From Gammaproteobacteria bacterium 42_54_T18 (lineage in GTDB: Bacteria; Pseudomonadota; Gammaproteobacteria; Pseudomonadales; Ketobacteraceae), in the NCBI GenBank assembly GCA_002163245.1, contig MAAL01000192.1, forward strand, positions 1 through 52,645: a DNA stretch of 52,645 nt. Reading direction: 5' to 3'. The stretch's first letter is position 1. The number at the start of each line of letters is the position of its first letter. The position numbers were made by a program, and so were the translations under genes. The notes under the pieces are model-generated. The model saw nothing but the letters and a program-made list of their open reading frames with translations. It was not told where the DNA came from and ran no database searches. Below are positions 18,838 through 28,171 of this stretch, one piece after another.

Positions 18838-19970
18838 GCCCTAAAGCTCTGGAATAACTTGGCAGCTCGTCGATCCGTTAATAGATTATTGGAACAATTA
18901 TTCATCACATACGCAACACTAGCGTTTAGATCACGATCCATCATACATGAGGACCCCCCATATCCATACCAACCAAAACTTCGTGGTCCAATACGAGTGG
19001 TTTTGGCATTCAGTTGAAATCCTAAACCCCATTCCATATTAATGCATAAAACCTTATCCCAACCACTGATTTGTCTTGTGATCGCAGCCTCTACTGTCTT
19101 GGAAGAGAGAAGCGCTTTCCCACCAAAGCTACCACCACTTGCTAGAATGGCACCAACTTGAGCAACGGATCGAGCATTACCATGACCGTTAGATGAAGGC
19201 AGCTCACATGCCCGCCATGCACGTGTATTTGATGCAGGCACAAGTTGGTTCGGATCCGGATTTAATATTCCTTTCGCCGTCACTGGAGTTGCAACTCTCA
19301 GAAAGTTTTTCTCTATCCATGACACCGGTACCGGTTTAGAGATGACATCAGCAATTCTAGGGTCTAGTTCGGCGGGGGTCCCTATATGGAAATCTATACC
19401 GAGAGGATTGGCGATTTCATCCCTAAAAAATGTGCCAAGGGTTTTTCCGCTGACAAGCTTTACTAAATGCCCAATCAAAAAACTAAAAGATACCGTTTGA
19501 TAACCACTTTTGGTTCCCGGTTTCCACCAAGGTTTTTGCGCAGCAAGCATTGCTGCCATTCTGTCTGAATCATAGAGATCTTGTACCGATACCTTTTGAT
19601 CAAACCCTGAAACCCCTGACGAGTGACTCAATAAATATTTGACCGGAACATTCTCTTTTCCAGCTTGCCCAAACTCAGGCCAATACTTGGCGACAGGTGC
19701 ATTTAGATCTATCAACCCACGATCAACTAGCATCAGCAAGCATAATGAACCCATTATTTTGGTGGTGGAAAAAACATTAACGATGGTATCTTCATTCCAT
19801 GTTTGTGTTCTATTAGCATCAGCGTGACCTGCCCAAATATCAATAACCCGCTGCCCTTTCAGGTACGCCGAGAAGGATGCTCCCACTTCTTTTTGTTCAT
19901 TAAAGTGACGTTGAAAAACGGCTTCTACCGCCTTGAACCGCGGCTCACAAAATCCATGAATTTTATGCAT
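18828..19970 (-). CDS. Beta-lactamase-fold serine hydrolase (family VIII esterase-like)
   Basis: 380 residues from the ATG at 19970. The class C beta-lactamase / EstB fold is indicated by the S-x-x-K motif STTK (about residue 68-71) after NVF, by VKYLLSHSSGVSGFD, by the Tyr-containing KSGYQTVSFSFLIGHL segment (the usual Y-x-N or Y-S position) and by WYGYGGSSCMMD near the end. There is no signal peptide, so it is cytoplasmic. Family members hydrolyse esters rather than beta-lactams. It overlaps the nucleotidyltransferase gene downstream. Confidence 0.82.
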   Translation of the reverse strand: MHKIHGFCEPRFKAVEAVFQRHFNEQKEVGASFSAYLKGQRVIDIWAGHADANRTQTWNEDTIVNVFSTTKIMGSLCLLMLVDRGLIDLNAPVAKYWPEFGQAGKENVPVKYLLSHSSGVSGFDQKVSVQDLYDSDRMAAMLAAQKPWWKPGTKSGYQTVSFSFLIGHLVKLVSGKTLGTFFRDEIANPLGIDFHIGTPAELDPRIADVISKPVPVSWIEKNFLRVATPVTAKGILNPDPNQLVPASNTRAWRACELPSSNGHGNARSVAQVGAILASGGSFGGKALLSSKTVEAAITRQISGWDKVLCINMEWGLGFQLNAKTTRIGPRSFGWYGYGGSSCMMDRDLNASVAYVMNNCSNNLLTDRRAAKLFQSFRACL

Positions 19971-20221
19971 TGTTGATAACACCCTTTTTATCGTATTGCT
20001 AAAACGTCACCTTTAATTTTGAGCAAAGCACAGTCAAAGTCAAAGAAAGCGCCCACTTTTTAGACGAAGTCATAATTCTCGAGATAAACCCACAATATAG
20101 CAATGACTTGCGAGCCACCCTCAGTTGCGCACAGATCAACCGCCAGTGCAGAAATTACGTTTGTCAGGCGGTTAAATATCCTAAATACTCACTTCCACCT
20201 TACCAATAAAGGAGAGTTGCT

Positions 20222-21121
20222 ATGTTAGGTGCATACATGGATACCATACCGAATGGACTAAATTCCGCGCGTATCATTCGAAAAATCAAAAACAAACAAA
20301 AGCAGCACTATCACATCATTGAGCTCGATCACTGTTATGTACGTTACCGCATGGAGGGGAAGGGCTCTCACACCCTCGTGTTTGCCGCGGATGCACCGGT
20401 TAACCTAGAAGACTACGACGCACTCATCGCCCACCTAAAAGGGCAGTATCGTGTTGTAGTGATGGAATTACCTGGCTTTGGATTCTCCTTGGCCAAGTTA
20501 TCTATGTCATTTAGGTTTGATGCGTCAGTGGATGTTTTGGAGGAATTCCTATCCCATCTTAACTGTCCTCCCTACGTTCTAGCCCTTCCTTGCGCAGCAG
20601 GATATTTTGCCATTCGCATGGCAGATAAAATCCCTTCTGATATCAGCCATCTCGTTATGTTACAAACACCTGATTGGCAACAAGAACAATGCTGGAAACA
20701 ACGTTTAGATCCCAAAAATCTAATTTCCAAACCCTTTGTTGGCCAGGCCATTGTAAGAGCTCGAAAAAACCAAATCGCTCATCAATGGATTGAGTATTCC
20801 TGTCAGTGCAAGGAATTAACACAACAGATCCAGAATAATTGCTCAACAAATTTTGAGAATGGTGCAAGTTATAGCTTGGCGTCGGCATTGCAAGTCAGCC
20901 TGCCATCCGAACAACCGATACTCAATAAAGTTTCCCAGCCTTCCATTGCAATTTACGGGAAATCTGACAAATCGCATAGAGCAACGGATTTCAATTCCAT
21001 CACCCGATACTTTCACAACATTCGTGTACTTGGTTTAGACGGAGTTGGTCACTTACCTGAACTAGAAGCTCCTGCTAGTGTATCGCAAAGCATTCATTCA
21101 CTGCTTAGTAGCACTGAGTAA
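20222..21121 (+). CDS. Alpha/beta hydrolase-fold protein with Cys at the nucleophile position
   Basis: 299 residues; AAGGAGAG lies just before the start. Fold markers: MELPGFGFS (strand-turn before the elbow), an acid in GKSDKSHRATDF, and the His in GVGHLPELEAP. At the nucleophile elbow, where G-x-S-x-G is expected, the sequence reads LALPCAAGYF with Cys124. Dienelactone hydrolases use Cys in this fold, but otherwise Ser is the rule, so either an unusual Cys nucleophile or loss of hydrolase activity is possible. The 3' end overlaps the convergent LysR gene by 24 bp. Confidence 0.7.
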   Translation: MLGAYMDTIPNGLNSARIIRKIKNKQKQHYHIIELDHCYVRYRMEGKGSHTLVFAADAPVNLEDYDALIAHLKGQYRVVVMELPGFGFSLAKLSMSFRFDASVDVLEEFLSHLNCPPYVLALPCAAGYFAIRMADKIPSDISHLVMLQTPDWQQEQCWKQRLDPKNLISKPFVGQAIVRARKNQIAHQWIEYSCQCKELTQQIQNNCSTNFENGASYSLASALQVSLPSEQPILNKVSQPSIAIYGKSDKSHRATDFNSITRYFHNIRVLGLDGVGHLPELEAPASVSQSIHSLLSSTE

Positions 21122-22000
21122 TGCCTGCACCTTCAACCATTCTTTAAACAGGACTAGAGGTGGATAGTCCGCCAAAGATTTTGGATGTACCAGGTAATAA
21201 TCGCTACTGAGGGAGGGGTTAGCAGGCCCAAGCTGCACAAGTTGCTTAGAAGCGATGAGTTCATTCACCAATGGCCACGCCGCCAGAACAACACCCATCC
21301 CTTCTTTAGCCGCCATTAATGCCGCTTGAGCATCATCGAACTGAATACAGCGATGGTTTGAGAAATCACCCTGCCCTTCAAACCATCGCTGCATCAAATC
21401 GGGCTGAGATCGAAGCGTCAGCCATTCGCATTCGCTGGCCCTGTTTGCATTCTCCTGCAGATCAAATCGTTCAACCAAAGAAGGCGCTGCCAACAAGACC
21501 GCTTGCTGTGGAAAAAACGGTTCGCAAACAAGAGCGTCCTCTTGCGAGGGAGCAAAGCGAATACAAATATCCATGAGTGTCTCATCAAAGGGTTGGTAGG
21601 TTTGCGATGACTCAAATTCTATTTCTATACCGGGGTTATCCGCTAAAAAACCAGAGATTTTGGAAAACAACCAATTATTGGAAAAATATTGCTGAGCACC
21701 CACGCGCAGCGTCATGGTCTTTCGGCTTGGCTCTAACGCCTTTAATGAGCTTTCAAGAATCGAGAATGCTTGCTCCACACCTTGTAGTAGCCCTTCCCCC
21801 TCCTCGGTTAGGGTAATCGATCTATTTCCACGTATAAAAAGCTGTTTACCTAACGCTTGTTCCAACCCCTGTATTTGGCGACTTACCGCTGAGGGAGAAA
21901 GAAAAAGCTGGTCCGCAGCGTCTTTAACGCTCAGAGAACGAGCCACGAGCATGAATGTTCGAAAGGAATTGAGCGGCGGCAAAAGGATATCCTTAGTCAA
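21098..22000 (-). CDS. LysR-family transcriptional regulator (GcvA-like)
   Basis: 300 residues. N-terminal helix-turn-helix: PPLNSFRTFMLVARSLSVKD, then AADQLFLSPSAVSRQIQGLE. The effector domain shows FSKISGFLADNPGIEIEF and a typical LVHPKSL near the C terminus. Start PPLNSFRTF is characteristic of the GcvA/AmpR-like branch. Convergent with the Cys-elbow hydrolase and probably not co-regulated by a shared promoter. Target unknown. Confidence 0.87.
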   Translation of the reverse strand: MTKDILLPPLNSFRTFMLVARSLSVKDAADQLFLSPSAVSRQIQGLEQALGKQLFIRGNRSITLTEEGEGLLQGVEQAFSILESSLKALEPSRKTMTLRVGAQQYFSNNWLFSKISGFLADNPGIEIEFESSQTYQPFDETLMDICIRFAPSQEDALVCEPFFPQQAVLLAAPSLVERFDLQENANRASECEWLTLRSQPDLMQRWFEGQGDFSNHRCIQFDDAQAALMAAKEGMGVVLAAWPLVNELIASKQLVQLGPANPSLSSDYYLVHPKSLADYPPLVLFKEWLKVQALLSATKQ

Positions 22001-22169
22001 CGGTGGTCAGGGGGCGGGTAAAAGAAATCGCCCTATATAGTAACCTCCTGCTGTTTCGGTCGCAAATCCCTGTCAATTAGAACCGCCTGGGATAGCGGTG
22101 AAATATCAGTCCTCGCCATCAATTCCTGGTTTATACTTATTATGCCAATAGCAAAAATAGTTGAACCCT

Positions 22170-22850
22170 ATGAGCGTTTTTAACAAACTAACATCTACTT
22201 TGAAAGAAGGCGGCCTCAAAGGCATCGCCGCAATAGTTTTCAAAAAATTAATCTATCGCCGACAAACAATTACAATACTCCGCCAGGATCTCAGCCAGCA
22301 GAGAAAAAAGTTCAAGTCTTCAAAGCGCTGGGAAGTCAGAGAGTTCACCATTGATGACCTACCATTTTGCCACCAGCATTTTAAGCGGTACACCTGCGAT
22401 TATAAGGATCTATTTAACGAGGGCTTAACAGCACATGCGGCATTCGAAGCCGGCACCAATAAAATGATCGCAGTAGCCTGGTATGCACCCAGAGACTTCT
22501 ACGATCAGCACTATCATCGCTACACCTTTAACGTGGCTCCTCATCAAGTCTTTCAATTTGCTGGCGAGGTCGCTCCTGAATACCGTAACACCCAGATAAG
22601 CGTCAATGTGATGCACGCCGCCTGGCAGCACTGGAGAGAACAAGGAAAACAAGAAATCACCACTAGCGTCGATGTGCTTAATACACCTTCCCTAAGGATT
22701 TGCTTCCACCTTTACTGGGAAGAAACTGGCCAACTTATTCATTTTCACCGCTTATTCTTTATAGCAAGGCAAACCGTTGAACACTATGAAGGGGATAGAT
22801 TTGAGCAGCACAAAAAGAAGCATCGACGCCAAAAGGCAAATGCCGAATAG
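22170..22850 (+). CDS. GNAT-like acyltransferase-related protein
   Basis: 226 residues from the ATG at 22170 (an in-frame TTG lies three codons upstream). A basic N-terminal stretch is followed by WEVREFTIDDLPFCHQHFK. The central part AGEVAPEYRNTQISVNVMHAAW resembles the acetyl-CoA-binding strand-helix of GNAT proteins. The stretch ending TTSVDVLNTPSLRICFHLYW resembles the family's N-x-x-S-x-x-L-y segment. A very basic C-terminal tail (HKKKHRRQK) follows. Assignment is by pattern, moderate confidence. Confidence 0.5.
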   Translation: MSVFNKLTSTLKEGGLKGIAAIVFKKLIYRRQTITILRQDLSQQRKKFKSSKRWEVREFTIDDLPFCHQHFKRYTCDYKDLFNEGLTAHAAFEAGTNKMIAVAWYAPRDFYDQHYHRYTFNVAPHQVFQFAGEVAPEYRNTQISVNVMHAAWQHWREQGKQEITTSVDVLNTPSLRICFHLYWEETGQLIHFHRLFFIARQTVEHYEGDRFEQHKKKHRRQKANAE

Positions 22851-22870
22851 CAAATAACCCCTACACGAAA

Positions 22871-22900
22871 ATATAACGGCGCGTTATTGCCTTGTTATGT
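22871..22900 (-). other. Short attC-like site outside the main array
   Basis: ATATAAC ... GTTATGT with the preceding GCCTTG matches the outer ends of array attC sites and sits directly 3' of the leftward small membrane gene. At 30 bp it is far shorter than usual, so it is a degraded site or a coincidence. Confidence 0.3.
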
Positions 22901-22911
22901 TTTAGACCAAG

Positions 22912-23187
22912 TTAATTAGCAAAAATTAAGTAAGATATTAGAACGGCAATGAGTACTAACGATGCGCTTAGCACATGTTGTATAGTTCTAATTTCACCGA
23001 TTCTATTTTCTTGAATTATACTTTCATAAAACTTGTATATATGTAGCCCATAACCATGTTTTTCCCAAGCGTTGTTAAAACCTCCCTGCGCTTTAAGCTT
23101 TTCTTCATCGATGAATACCGCTAAATAGAGCGCAATCAATATGACGCATACAATTAAAGAACCGAACAATAATCTAACTAATAACAT
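22912..23187 (-). CDS. Small two-span membrane protein
   Basis: 91 residues with two hydrophobic helices (about 4-26 and 70-88) flanking a polar loop. No family recognised. The short attC-like sequence just downstream (22871-22900) raises the possibility of a stray gene cassette. AT-rich codon use resembles the integron genes. Upstream lies a hairpin at 23217-23240. Confidence 0.5.
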   Translation of the reverse strand: MLLVRLLFGSLIVCVILIALYLAVFIDEEKLKAQGGFNNAWEKHGYGLHIYKFYESIIQENRIGEIRTIQHVLSASLVLIAVLISYLIFAN

Positions 23188-23216
23188 TCCAATAATCCTC
23201 GCTTTGCCAAGAGGTT

Positions 23217-23240
23217 AATCCTTTTCAATAAAAAAGGATT
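23217..23240 (-). terminator. Hairpin downstream of the TetR gene
   Basis: AATCCTTTT - 6 nt - AAAAGGATT lies 86 bp downstream of the leftward TetR gene and before the small membrane gene. Modest stem; terminator role inferred. Confidence 0.4.
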
Positions 23241-23325
23241 CTAATGTGAGCTGCTTAACTCAGATCATTTACATATATTGTTCTAATCAGTAAAACGTTT
23301 GCGGTGTAGTATTTACACTCACCAT

Positions 23326-23964
23326 CTATGCCCCAATACCATCCACCAGTATTCGTAACACTGCATCCGCCATGCGTTTTTGCATAGCTTTATCGTCAGG
23401 AGAGCGTAGAAAACTCAGTGCCGATGTCATGATTAAACCAACAATGACATGCCCCGTTGCCTCTGCATCAAGATCCTCTCTGAAAAATCCAAGTTTCACA
23501 CCATGCTCCATGTAGGCGGACACCAGCTTTGCGGCCCAATCAAAAAAGCCCATGATGCGTTGCGTCATTTCGGGATCAATGGATGTTGCCTCTAGCAATA
23601 CCAGCCGTGCCGTATTCGGATTGTCCCTTACGATATTGGCGAGCTGTTTGCTAATACGCAAACATTGCTCTCGATAATCGTCTAGAGAATTTACCGCCCC
23701 CGGTGCGTTCTCATTCAACAACGTATTGGCGATCTTACTGGATACATCATCAATCACATGATCAAGAATATCGCGTTTATTTTTAAAATGGCGATAGAAA
23801 GTACCATGGCCAATACCAAGCCGCTGGGCAATGTCCGAGATGGATGTTTGATGGTAACCACGCTCAGCAAACTCAGCAGAGGCGGTTTCTATAATATCGG
23901 TACGAAGCTGAATCTTCTGGCGCTCCGCCCGTGAAAGGCTTTTTTTCTCATTCATAACAGACAT
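23326..23964 (-). CDS. TetR-family transcriptional regulator
   Basis: 212 residues. N-terminal helix-turn-helix: TDIIETASAEFAERGYHQTSISDIAQRLGIGHGTFYRHFKNKRDIL (about 24-69). The C-terminal ligand-binding domain has the DLDAEATGHVIVGLIM helix seen in fatty-acid-responsive TetR proteins. It is divergent from the monooxygenase operon at 24121, and the 156-bp intergenic region carries two ATAATGACA direct repeats that could be part of its operator. Likely represses the adjacent operon. Confidence 0.85.
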   Translation of the reverse strand: MSVMNEKKSLSRAERQKIQLRTDIIETASAEFAERGYHQTSISDIAQRLGIGHGTFYRHFKNKRDILDHVIDDVSSKIANTLLNENAPGAVNSLDDYREQCLRISKQLANIVRDNPNTARLVLLEATSIDPEMTQRIMGFFDWAAKLVSAYMEHGVKLGFFREDLDAEATGHVIVGLIMTSALSFLRSPDDKAMQKRMADAVLRILVDGIGA

Positions 23965-24120
23965 TCTACCCCATTGATTTCCTTATGTAATATTATTATT
24001 TTGATACATCATTCAAATAATGACATTGCAGTCCGATAATGACACGTATAGTCTGGCAACTAATGCATCGGCAATTAGCCAACAAATGCATCCCTAGATA
24101 ACAACGTAAGAGGGTCTCGA

Positions 24121-25599
24121 ATGAATAAGTGCAGCCAGCAATATGATGTAATCGTGGTCGGCGCAGGTTTTTCTGGCATTGGCGCAGCCATCAAATTGCA
24201 AGAAGCAGGTATCAAAAACTTCCAGGTATTGGAGAAAGCCAACGAAATCGGCGGGGTATGGCGGGACAACACCTATCCAGGCTGCGCTTGTGATATACCC
24301 TCGTCTCTCTATTCTTATTCTTTTGCTCCTAATCCCAAATGGAGCCGAGTGTTTGCAGAACAAAAAGAAATTAAAAACTACCTTTTTGATGTTGCAGATC
24401 AACACAACGTTCGGGGTAGCGTAAGACTAAACCATGAAATGTTGAGCGCAGCGTGGGATAACGACAAACTATGTTGGGTCGTTAAAACTAGCCAAGGTGA
24501 TTTTACTAGCCGCTTCGTCATTTTTGCCTGCGGCCCTCTCCATAAACCCATTATGCCCAACATTCCCGGTATCGACTCTTTCACCGGTTCTATATTCCAT
24601 TCCTCTCGCTGGGATCATGATGTTGACCTTACCAATAAACGCGTAGCGGTAATTGGTACAGGGGCTTCTGCCATTCAATTTGTGCCGCAGATTCAACCAA
24701 AGGTAAAAGAGCTTATCGTTTTTCAGCGTACAGCCCATTGGGTGCTGCCGAAGTTTGATCATAAAATGCCTAGGTTGATACGGGAGATGTTCAAATCATT
24801 ACCACAAATACAGAAGATTATGCGTGGCGGATTATACAGTGCACTTGAAAGCATTAATGGAGGTCTTCGCTTTCCTCGTGCAATGAAACAGTTTCAACGT
24901 TTGGCTCGCCGCAACATTCATCGTGCGGTAAAAGACCCCACATTGCGCAAACAATTAACACCTGACTATGTGATTGGTTGCAAGCGCATCCTGCAATCTA
25001 ATGATTGGTACCCGGCATTGGCCAAAAACAACGTGAAGATGGTCTTTGGTGGGGCTACGTCTATTGACGGAGATACCATTAGCGGACTTTCCGATGATGG
25101 CCAGCTAAGCAAACACAAAGTGGATGCCATTATTTTTGGTACAGGATTTGAAGTAAGCAATCCACCTATTGCCAAGGTCATTCAAGGTAAGGATGGAAAA
25201 ACCATGGCTGAAAACTGGGCCGGTAGCCCTGAAGGTTACTTGGGAACGATGGTGGATGGATGCCCCAACGCATTTTTAATGTTTGGCCCCAATTTAGCGG
25301 TTAGCTCATCGGCATTTATTATTATAGAAGCCCAACTGACCTACATTGTTGATGCGCTAAAAAAAGCACGCACGAATAATCTAGCGACTATAGAAGTTAA
25401 TCCAGAAAAAAACGCAATATTTAATGATAAATTACAAGGCGCATTAAAGGATAGTGTTTGGGATGTGGGGGGATGCACGAGTTATTTTATCGATGAAACC
25501 GGGCGTAACAGCACTGTGTGGCCATGGACAACCTTAGCTTTGCGAGAACGCATGAGCCGATTTAATCTCCATGAATATATTTTGACTTCACGTATTTAA
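24121..25599 (+). CDS. Flavin-dependent Baeyer-Villiger-type monooxygenase
   Basis: 492 residues. FAD-binding Rossmann motif VVGAGFSGIG near the N terminus, a BVMO-type F-x-G-x-x-x-H-x-x-x-W signature as FTGSIFHSSRW (about 154-164), and a second dinucleotide motif VAVIGTGASAIQF (about 176-188) for NADPH. IIFGTGFEV matches the third conserved motif. BVMOs insert oxygen next to a ketone to form esters or lactones. First gene of an apparent three-gene operon with an SDR and an esterase, which could oxidise an alcohol to a ketone, convert it to an ester and hydrolyse the ester. Confidence 0.88.
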   Translation: MNKCSQQYDVIVVGAGFSGIGAAIKLQEAGIKNFQVLEKANEIGGVWRDNTYPGCACDIPSSLYSYSFAPNPKWSRVFAEQKEIKNYLFDVADQHNVRGSVRLNHEMLSAAWDNDKLCWVVKTSQGDFTSRFVIFACGPLHKPIMPNIPGIDSFTGSIFHSSRWDHDVDLTNKRVAVIGTGASAIQFVPQIQPKVKELIVFQRTAHWVLPKFDHKMPRLIREMFKSLPQIQKIMRGGLYSALESINGGLRFPRAMKQFQRLARRNIHRAVKDPTLRKQLTPDYVIGCKRILQSNDWYPALAKNNVKMVFGGATSIDGDTISGLSDDGQLSKHKVDAIIFGTGFEVSNPPIAKVIQGKDGKTMAENWAGSPEGYLGTMVDGCPNAFLMFGPNLAVSSSAFIIIEAQLTYIVDALKKARTNNLATIEVNPEKNAIFNDKLQGALKDSVWDVGGCTSYFIDETGRNSTVWPWTTLALRERMSRFNLHEYILTSRI

Positions 25600-25645
25600 A
25601 TTATCCAATCTAATTAGTAGAAATAATCAACATAAAGGTGACCCC

Positions 25646-26494
25646 ATGTTTACAACAAAATCTGTAAAAATTAAAGGCAGCGTCGTGGCCATTACCGGTG
25701 GCGCTAGAGGCATTGGCTTGGCCATTGCAAAAGCACTGATTGCCGAAGGTGCCAAAGTCTCTATTGGTGATATTGATGTTGATCTTGCCGGTAAAGCAGC
25801 GGCCGATATCGGAGCATATGGTTGCCATTTAGACGTTCGTGAGAGAACATCCTTTGCGGATTTTATCCAGTCCACAGAAAACGCACTCGGTGCCGTGGAT
25901 ATCATGATAAACAACGCCGGTATTATGCCCATGGGATCTTTTCTAAACGTAGACCCCGACCTGAGCGATGCCCAAATTGATATTAATTTACGCGGTGTCA
26001 TTCACGGTATGCAATTAACCATGCCGGGAATGCTGATGCGCGAACGTGGGCATATTATCAATATCGCCTCATTAGCCGGTCTCTTTGCCATTCCCGGTGC
26101 AGCGGTTTACAGCGCAACAAAATACGCCGTCGTTGGGCTTACTGAAACAGTCGCTGCAGAATATCGTGATAGCGCGGTGAATTTCACAACCATTATGCCG
26201 ACCATTGTCAGTACAGAATTGTCATCGGGGTCAACTGATGCAGGCGCCGGTATACCAAACATCACACCAGAAATTGTTGCTGCTAATGTCGTTAATAGTA
26301 TTAAGCAGCCAAAACTGCATGTGACCATACCAGAATATATGGAAGCCGCCCATTCACTTTATAGCCTCTTGCCTCGATGGGTAACAGAGAGAGGTCGACG
26401 TTTGTTCGGAGACGATCGCATACTGAAAAAATGGGATAATAACGCCCACGCCGATTATTCCCAACGTATAGCATCACTTACGAACAACAAATAA
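25646..26494 (+). CDS. Short-chain dehydrogenase/reductase
   Basis: 282 residues. Cofactor motif TGGARGIG near residues 14-21, NNAG in MINNAGIMPMG, catalytic Ser in IASLAG and the active-site YSATK. A C-terminal extension (about residues 215-282) with basic stretches is common in SDRs of fatty-alcohol and steroid type. It follows the monooxygenase by 46 bp and precedes the esterase by 4 bp, so co-transcription is near certain. Confidence 0.88.
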   Translation: MFTTKSVKIKGSVVAITGGARGIGLAIAKALIAEGAKVSIGDIDVDLAGKAAADIGAYGCHLDVRERTSFADFIQSTENALGAVDIMINNAGIMPMGSFLNVDPDLSDAQIDINLRGVIHGMQLTMPGMLMRERGHIINIASLAGLFAIPGAAVYSATKYAVVGLTETVAAEYRDSAVNFTTIMPTIVSTELSSGSTDAGAGIPNITPEIVAANVVNSIKQPKLHVTIPEYMEAAHSLYSLLPRWVTERGRRLFGDDRILKKWDNNAHADYSQRIASLTNNK

Positions 26495-26498
26495 AGGA

Positions 26499-27422
26499 AT
26501 GAGCATGGATCACATTACCCATCCCATTTTGCGAACAGGTTTACGCCTGATGTTTAAATTACCCAGCACACTTCCATTGCCGACGCCGATACTACGACAA
26601 GCAATGGAAATAAGTGCTCAACTTTTTAAAACACGACCCGAAGTTCAGGTAGAAAATTGTCTCATCGGTGGCGTTCCAGCTGAACGCATTAGCACAGGAG
26701 CAGCACATAAAAAAATCATAATTCATCTCCATGGTGGTGCTTTTTTTGCAGGCTCGGCAAAAACCCATCGCGCATTAGCAAGTGAGATCAGTGCTCGAAC
26801 TGATTTTACTTGCTATGTGCTAAATTATCGACTGGCTCCTGAGCACCCTTACCCTGCGGCGCTTGATGATGCGATGGCAGCGTATAGGGCGTTAATAGAT
26901 CAAGGGACTAATCCGGAAGACATCATTATTGGTAGCGATTCGGGCGGCTGTGCTCACGCATTATCTCTAGCCATTGCCTTAAGAGATCAACAGTTACCGT
27001 TGCCTTCAGGGCAGTTTATGATATCGCCCTTCCTGGACCTTTCTCTCAGCAATCCATCGGTGAATAAAAATAAAAACCGTGACCCCATGGTGACAGCCTA
27101 CGCGTTACGCAGAGGCGCCGATGGATACCGAGGAAACTTGCCAGCTGAAGATTCACGCGTATCCCCGCTGTTCGCCGACCTCGAAGGGTTACCACCTACT
27201 CTCGTGCAGATGGGTAAGGACGAGATCTTAGTGGATGATGCGTTGATCTTCGAGCGGCTAGCTAAGCAAGCGGGAATGGAAATTAAAAATCAAATCTATG
27301 ATGGCATGTGGCATAACTTTCAGATGTTTAATGCTATGTCGAAAACAGCTAAAAAAGCATTGGATGAAATTGCCGATTTCATTACGCTATTGGACCATTC
27401 AGGATCTGTATCGAGTCAATAG
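26499..27422 (+). CDS. HSL-family alpha/beta hydrolase (esterase/lipase)
   Basis: 307 residues. Oxyanion-hole HGGAFFAG (about 77-84) is the hallmark of the hormone-sensitive-lipase family. The elbow GSDSGG supplies the Ser nucleophile, DEILVDD holds the acid and MWHNFQMF the His. With the monooxygenase and SDR this makes the set known from mymA-type loci (BVMO, LipR-like hydrolase, SDR). Cytoplasmic; no signal peptide. Confidence 0.88.
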   Translation: MSMDHITHPILRTGLRLMFKLPSTLPLPTPILRQAMEISAQLFKTRPEVQVENCLIGGVPAERISTGAAHKKIIIHLHGGAFFAGSAKTHRALASEISARTDFTCYVLNYRLAPEHPYPAALDDAMAAYRALIDQGTNPEDIIIGSDSGGCAHALSLAIALRDQQLPLPSGQFMISPFLDLSLSNPSVNKNKNRDPMVTAYALRRGADGYRGNLPAEDSRVSPLFADLEGLPPTLVQMGKDEILVDDALIFERLAKQAGMEIKNQIYDGMWHNFQMFNAMSKTAKKALDEIADFITLLDHSGSVSSQ

Positions 27423-27449
27423 TCACTTTCAGAAAGTATATCCCTAGCA

Positions 27450-27478
27450 CCCTAACTATCGCCACATGATGGTTAGGT
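27450..27478 (-). other. Short attC-like site 3' of the methyltransferase
   Basis: CCCTAAC and GTTAGGT face each other with 15 bp between, inside a longer imperfect inverted repeat (AGCACC ... GGTGCT). It lies directly 3' of the leftward methyltransferase, as an attC should, but it is short. A plain hairpin terminator is the alternative. Confidence 0.4.
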
Positions 27479-28153
27479 GCTAACTTCTAATTTTGATAGA
27501 ATAAAACCACTAAAACGTAATGCTTGAAAATATATCAATGGTTCATCATAACCACTTAATTTAGCGACCACGGCCAACTCAGACTCACTTAAAGGATAAA
27601 AGTCTGTTTCAAGACGTCCCAGCATAACTTCTGCCGCTTCAATTTCTAACCCAAGATATTGGCTAATTGTGCTTTGACTTAAGCGTATATCTTCACTTTG
27701 ATATTGCATCAAATCAGCAAGCAATAAAAATGCATCACTTTTTAGTTTGGCATTTATTTCAGATAATAATTTAATTTTTTCATCATACCCTTCAATAAAA
27801 TGAGTCACGAACAAACAAATAGCTGCATCATAATCCCCAACATTTAGGCCACCAACATCACCAGTATGAAAATCAACACGCCCAATGATATTAGCTTCTT
27901 TGAATCTATTTTTTGCGATATCGAGCATATCAGATGATATATCTAACGCGGTAAATGACCATGAACTCTCAATATTAGAAAGTTCCAAAATGTCACTACC
28001 AGTTCCTGCACCAACAACAAGAATACGTGCATTGGGCTTTAATGTGGTTTTAAGGTATGAAGCTGTTAATTGATGCAACAGTTGATAACCAGGAATAAGC
28101 TTTTTAATACGCACATCGTAATCACTTGATCCTTTACCTTCAAAACGACTCAT
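27473..28153 (-). CDS. Class I SAM-dependent methyltransferase, probable stray integron cassette
   Basis: 226 residues from the ATG at 28153. The SAM-binding Rossmann motif is ARILVVGAGTGSDILEL (about 44-60), with motif II ALDISSDML and a following GDVGG segment. The substrate domain is not recognisable. attC-like sites lie on both sides (27450-27478 and 28172-28224) in the same orientation as the main array, so the gene looks like a cassette inserted between two chromosomal operons. Codon use appears more AT-rich than in the flanking operons. Confidence 0.75.
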   Translation of the reverse strand: MSRFEGKGSSDYDVRIKKLIPGYQLLHQLTASYLKTTLKPNARILVVGAGTGSDILELSNIESSWSFTALDISSDMLDIAKNRFKEANIIGRVDFHTGDVGGLNVGDYDAAICLFVTHFIEGYDEKIKLLSEINAKLKSDAFLLLADLMQYQSEDIRLSQSTISQYLGLEIEAAEVMLGRLETDFYPLSESELAVVAKLSGYDEPLIYFQALRFSGFILSKLEVST

Positions 28154-28171
28154 TCCATTTCCCCTCAAAGA

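Noticed and set aside
20138-20173. AACCGCC ... GGCGGTT inverted repeat before the Cys-elbow hydrolase, attC-like at the ends
   Set aside because: There is no gene on its left in cassette orientation and no inner attC arms; more likely a simple hairpin.
24469-24762. 97-codon minus-strand ORF inside the monooxygenase gene
   Set aside because: Antisense shadow of a well-supported enzyme.
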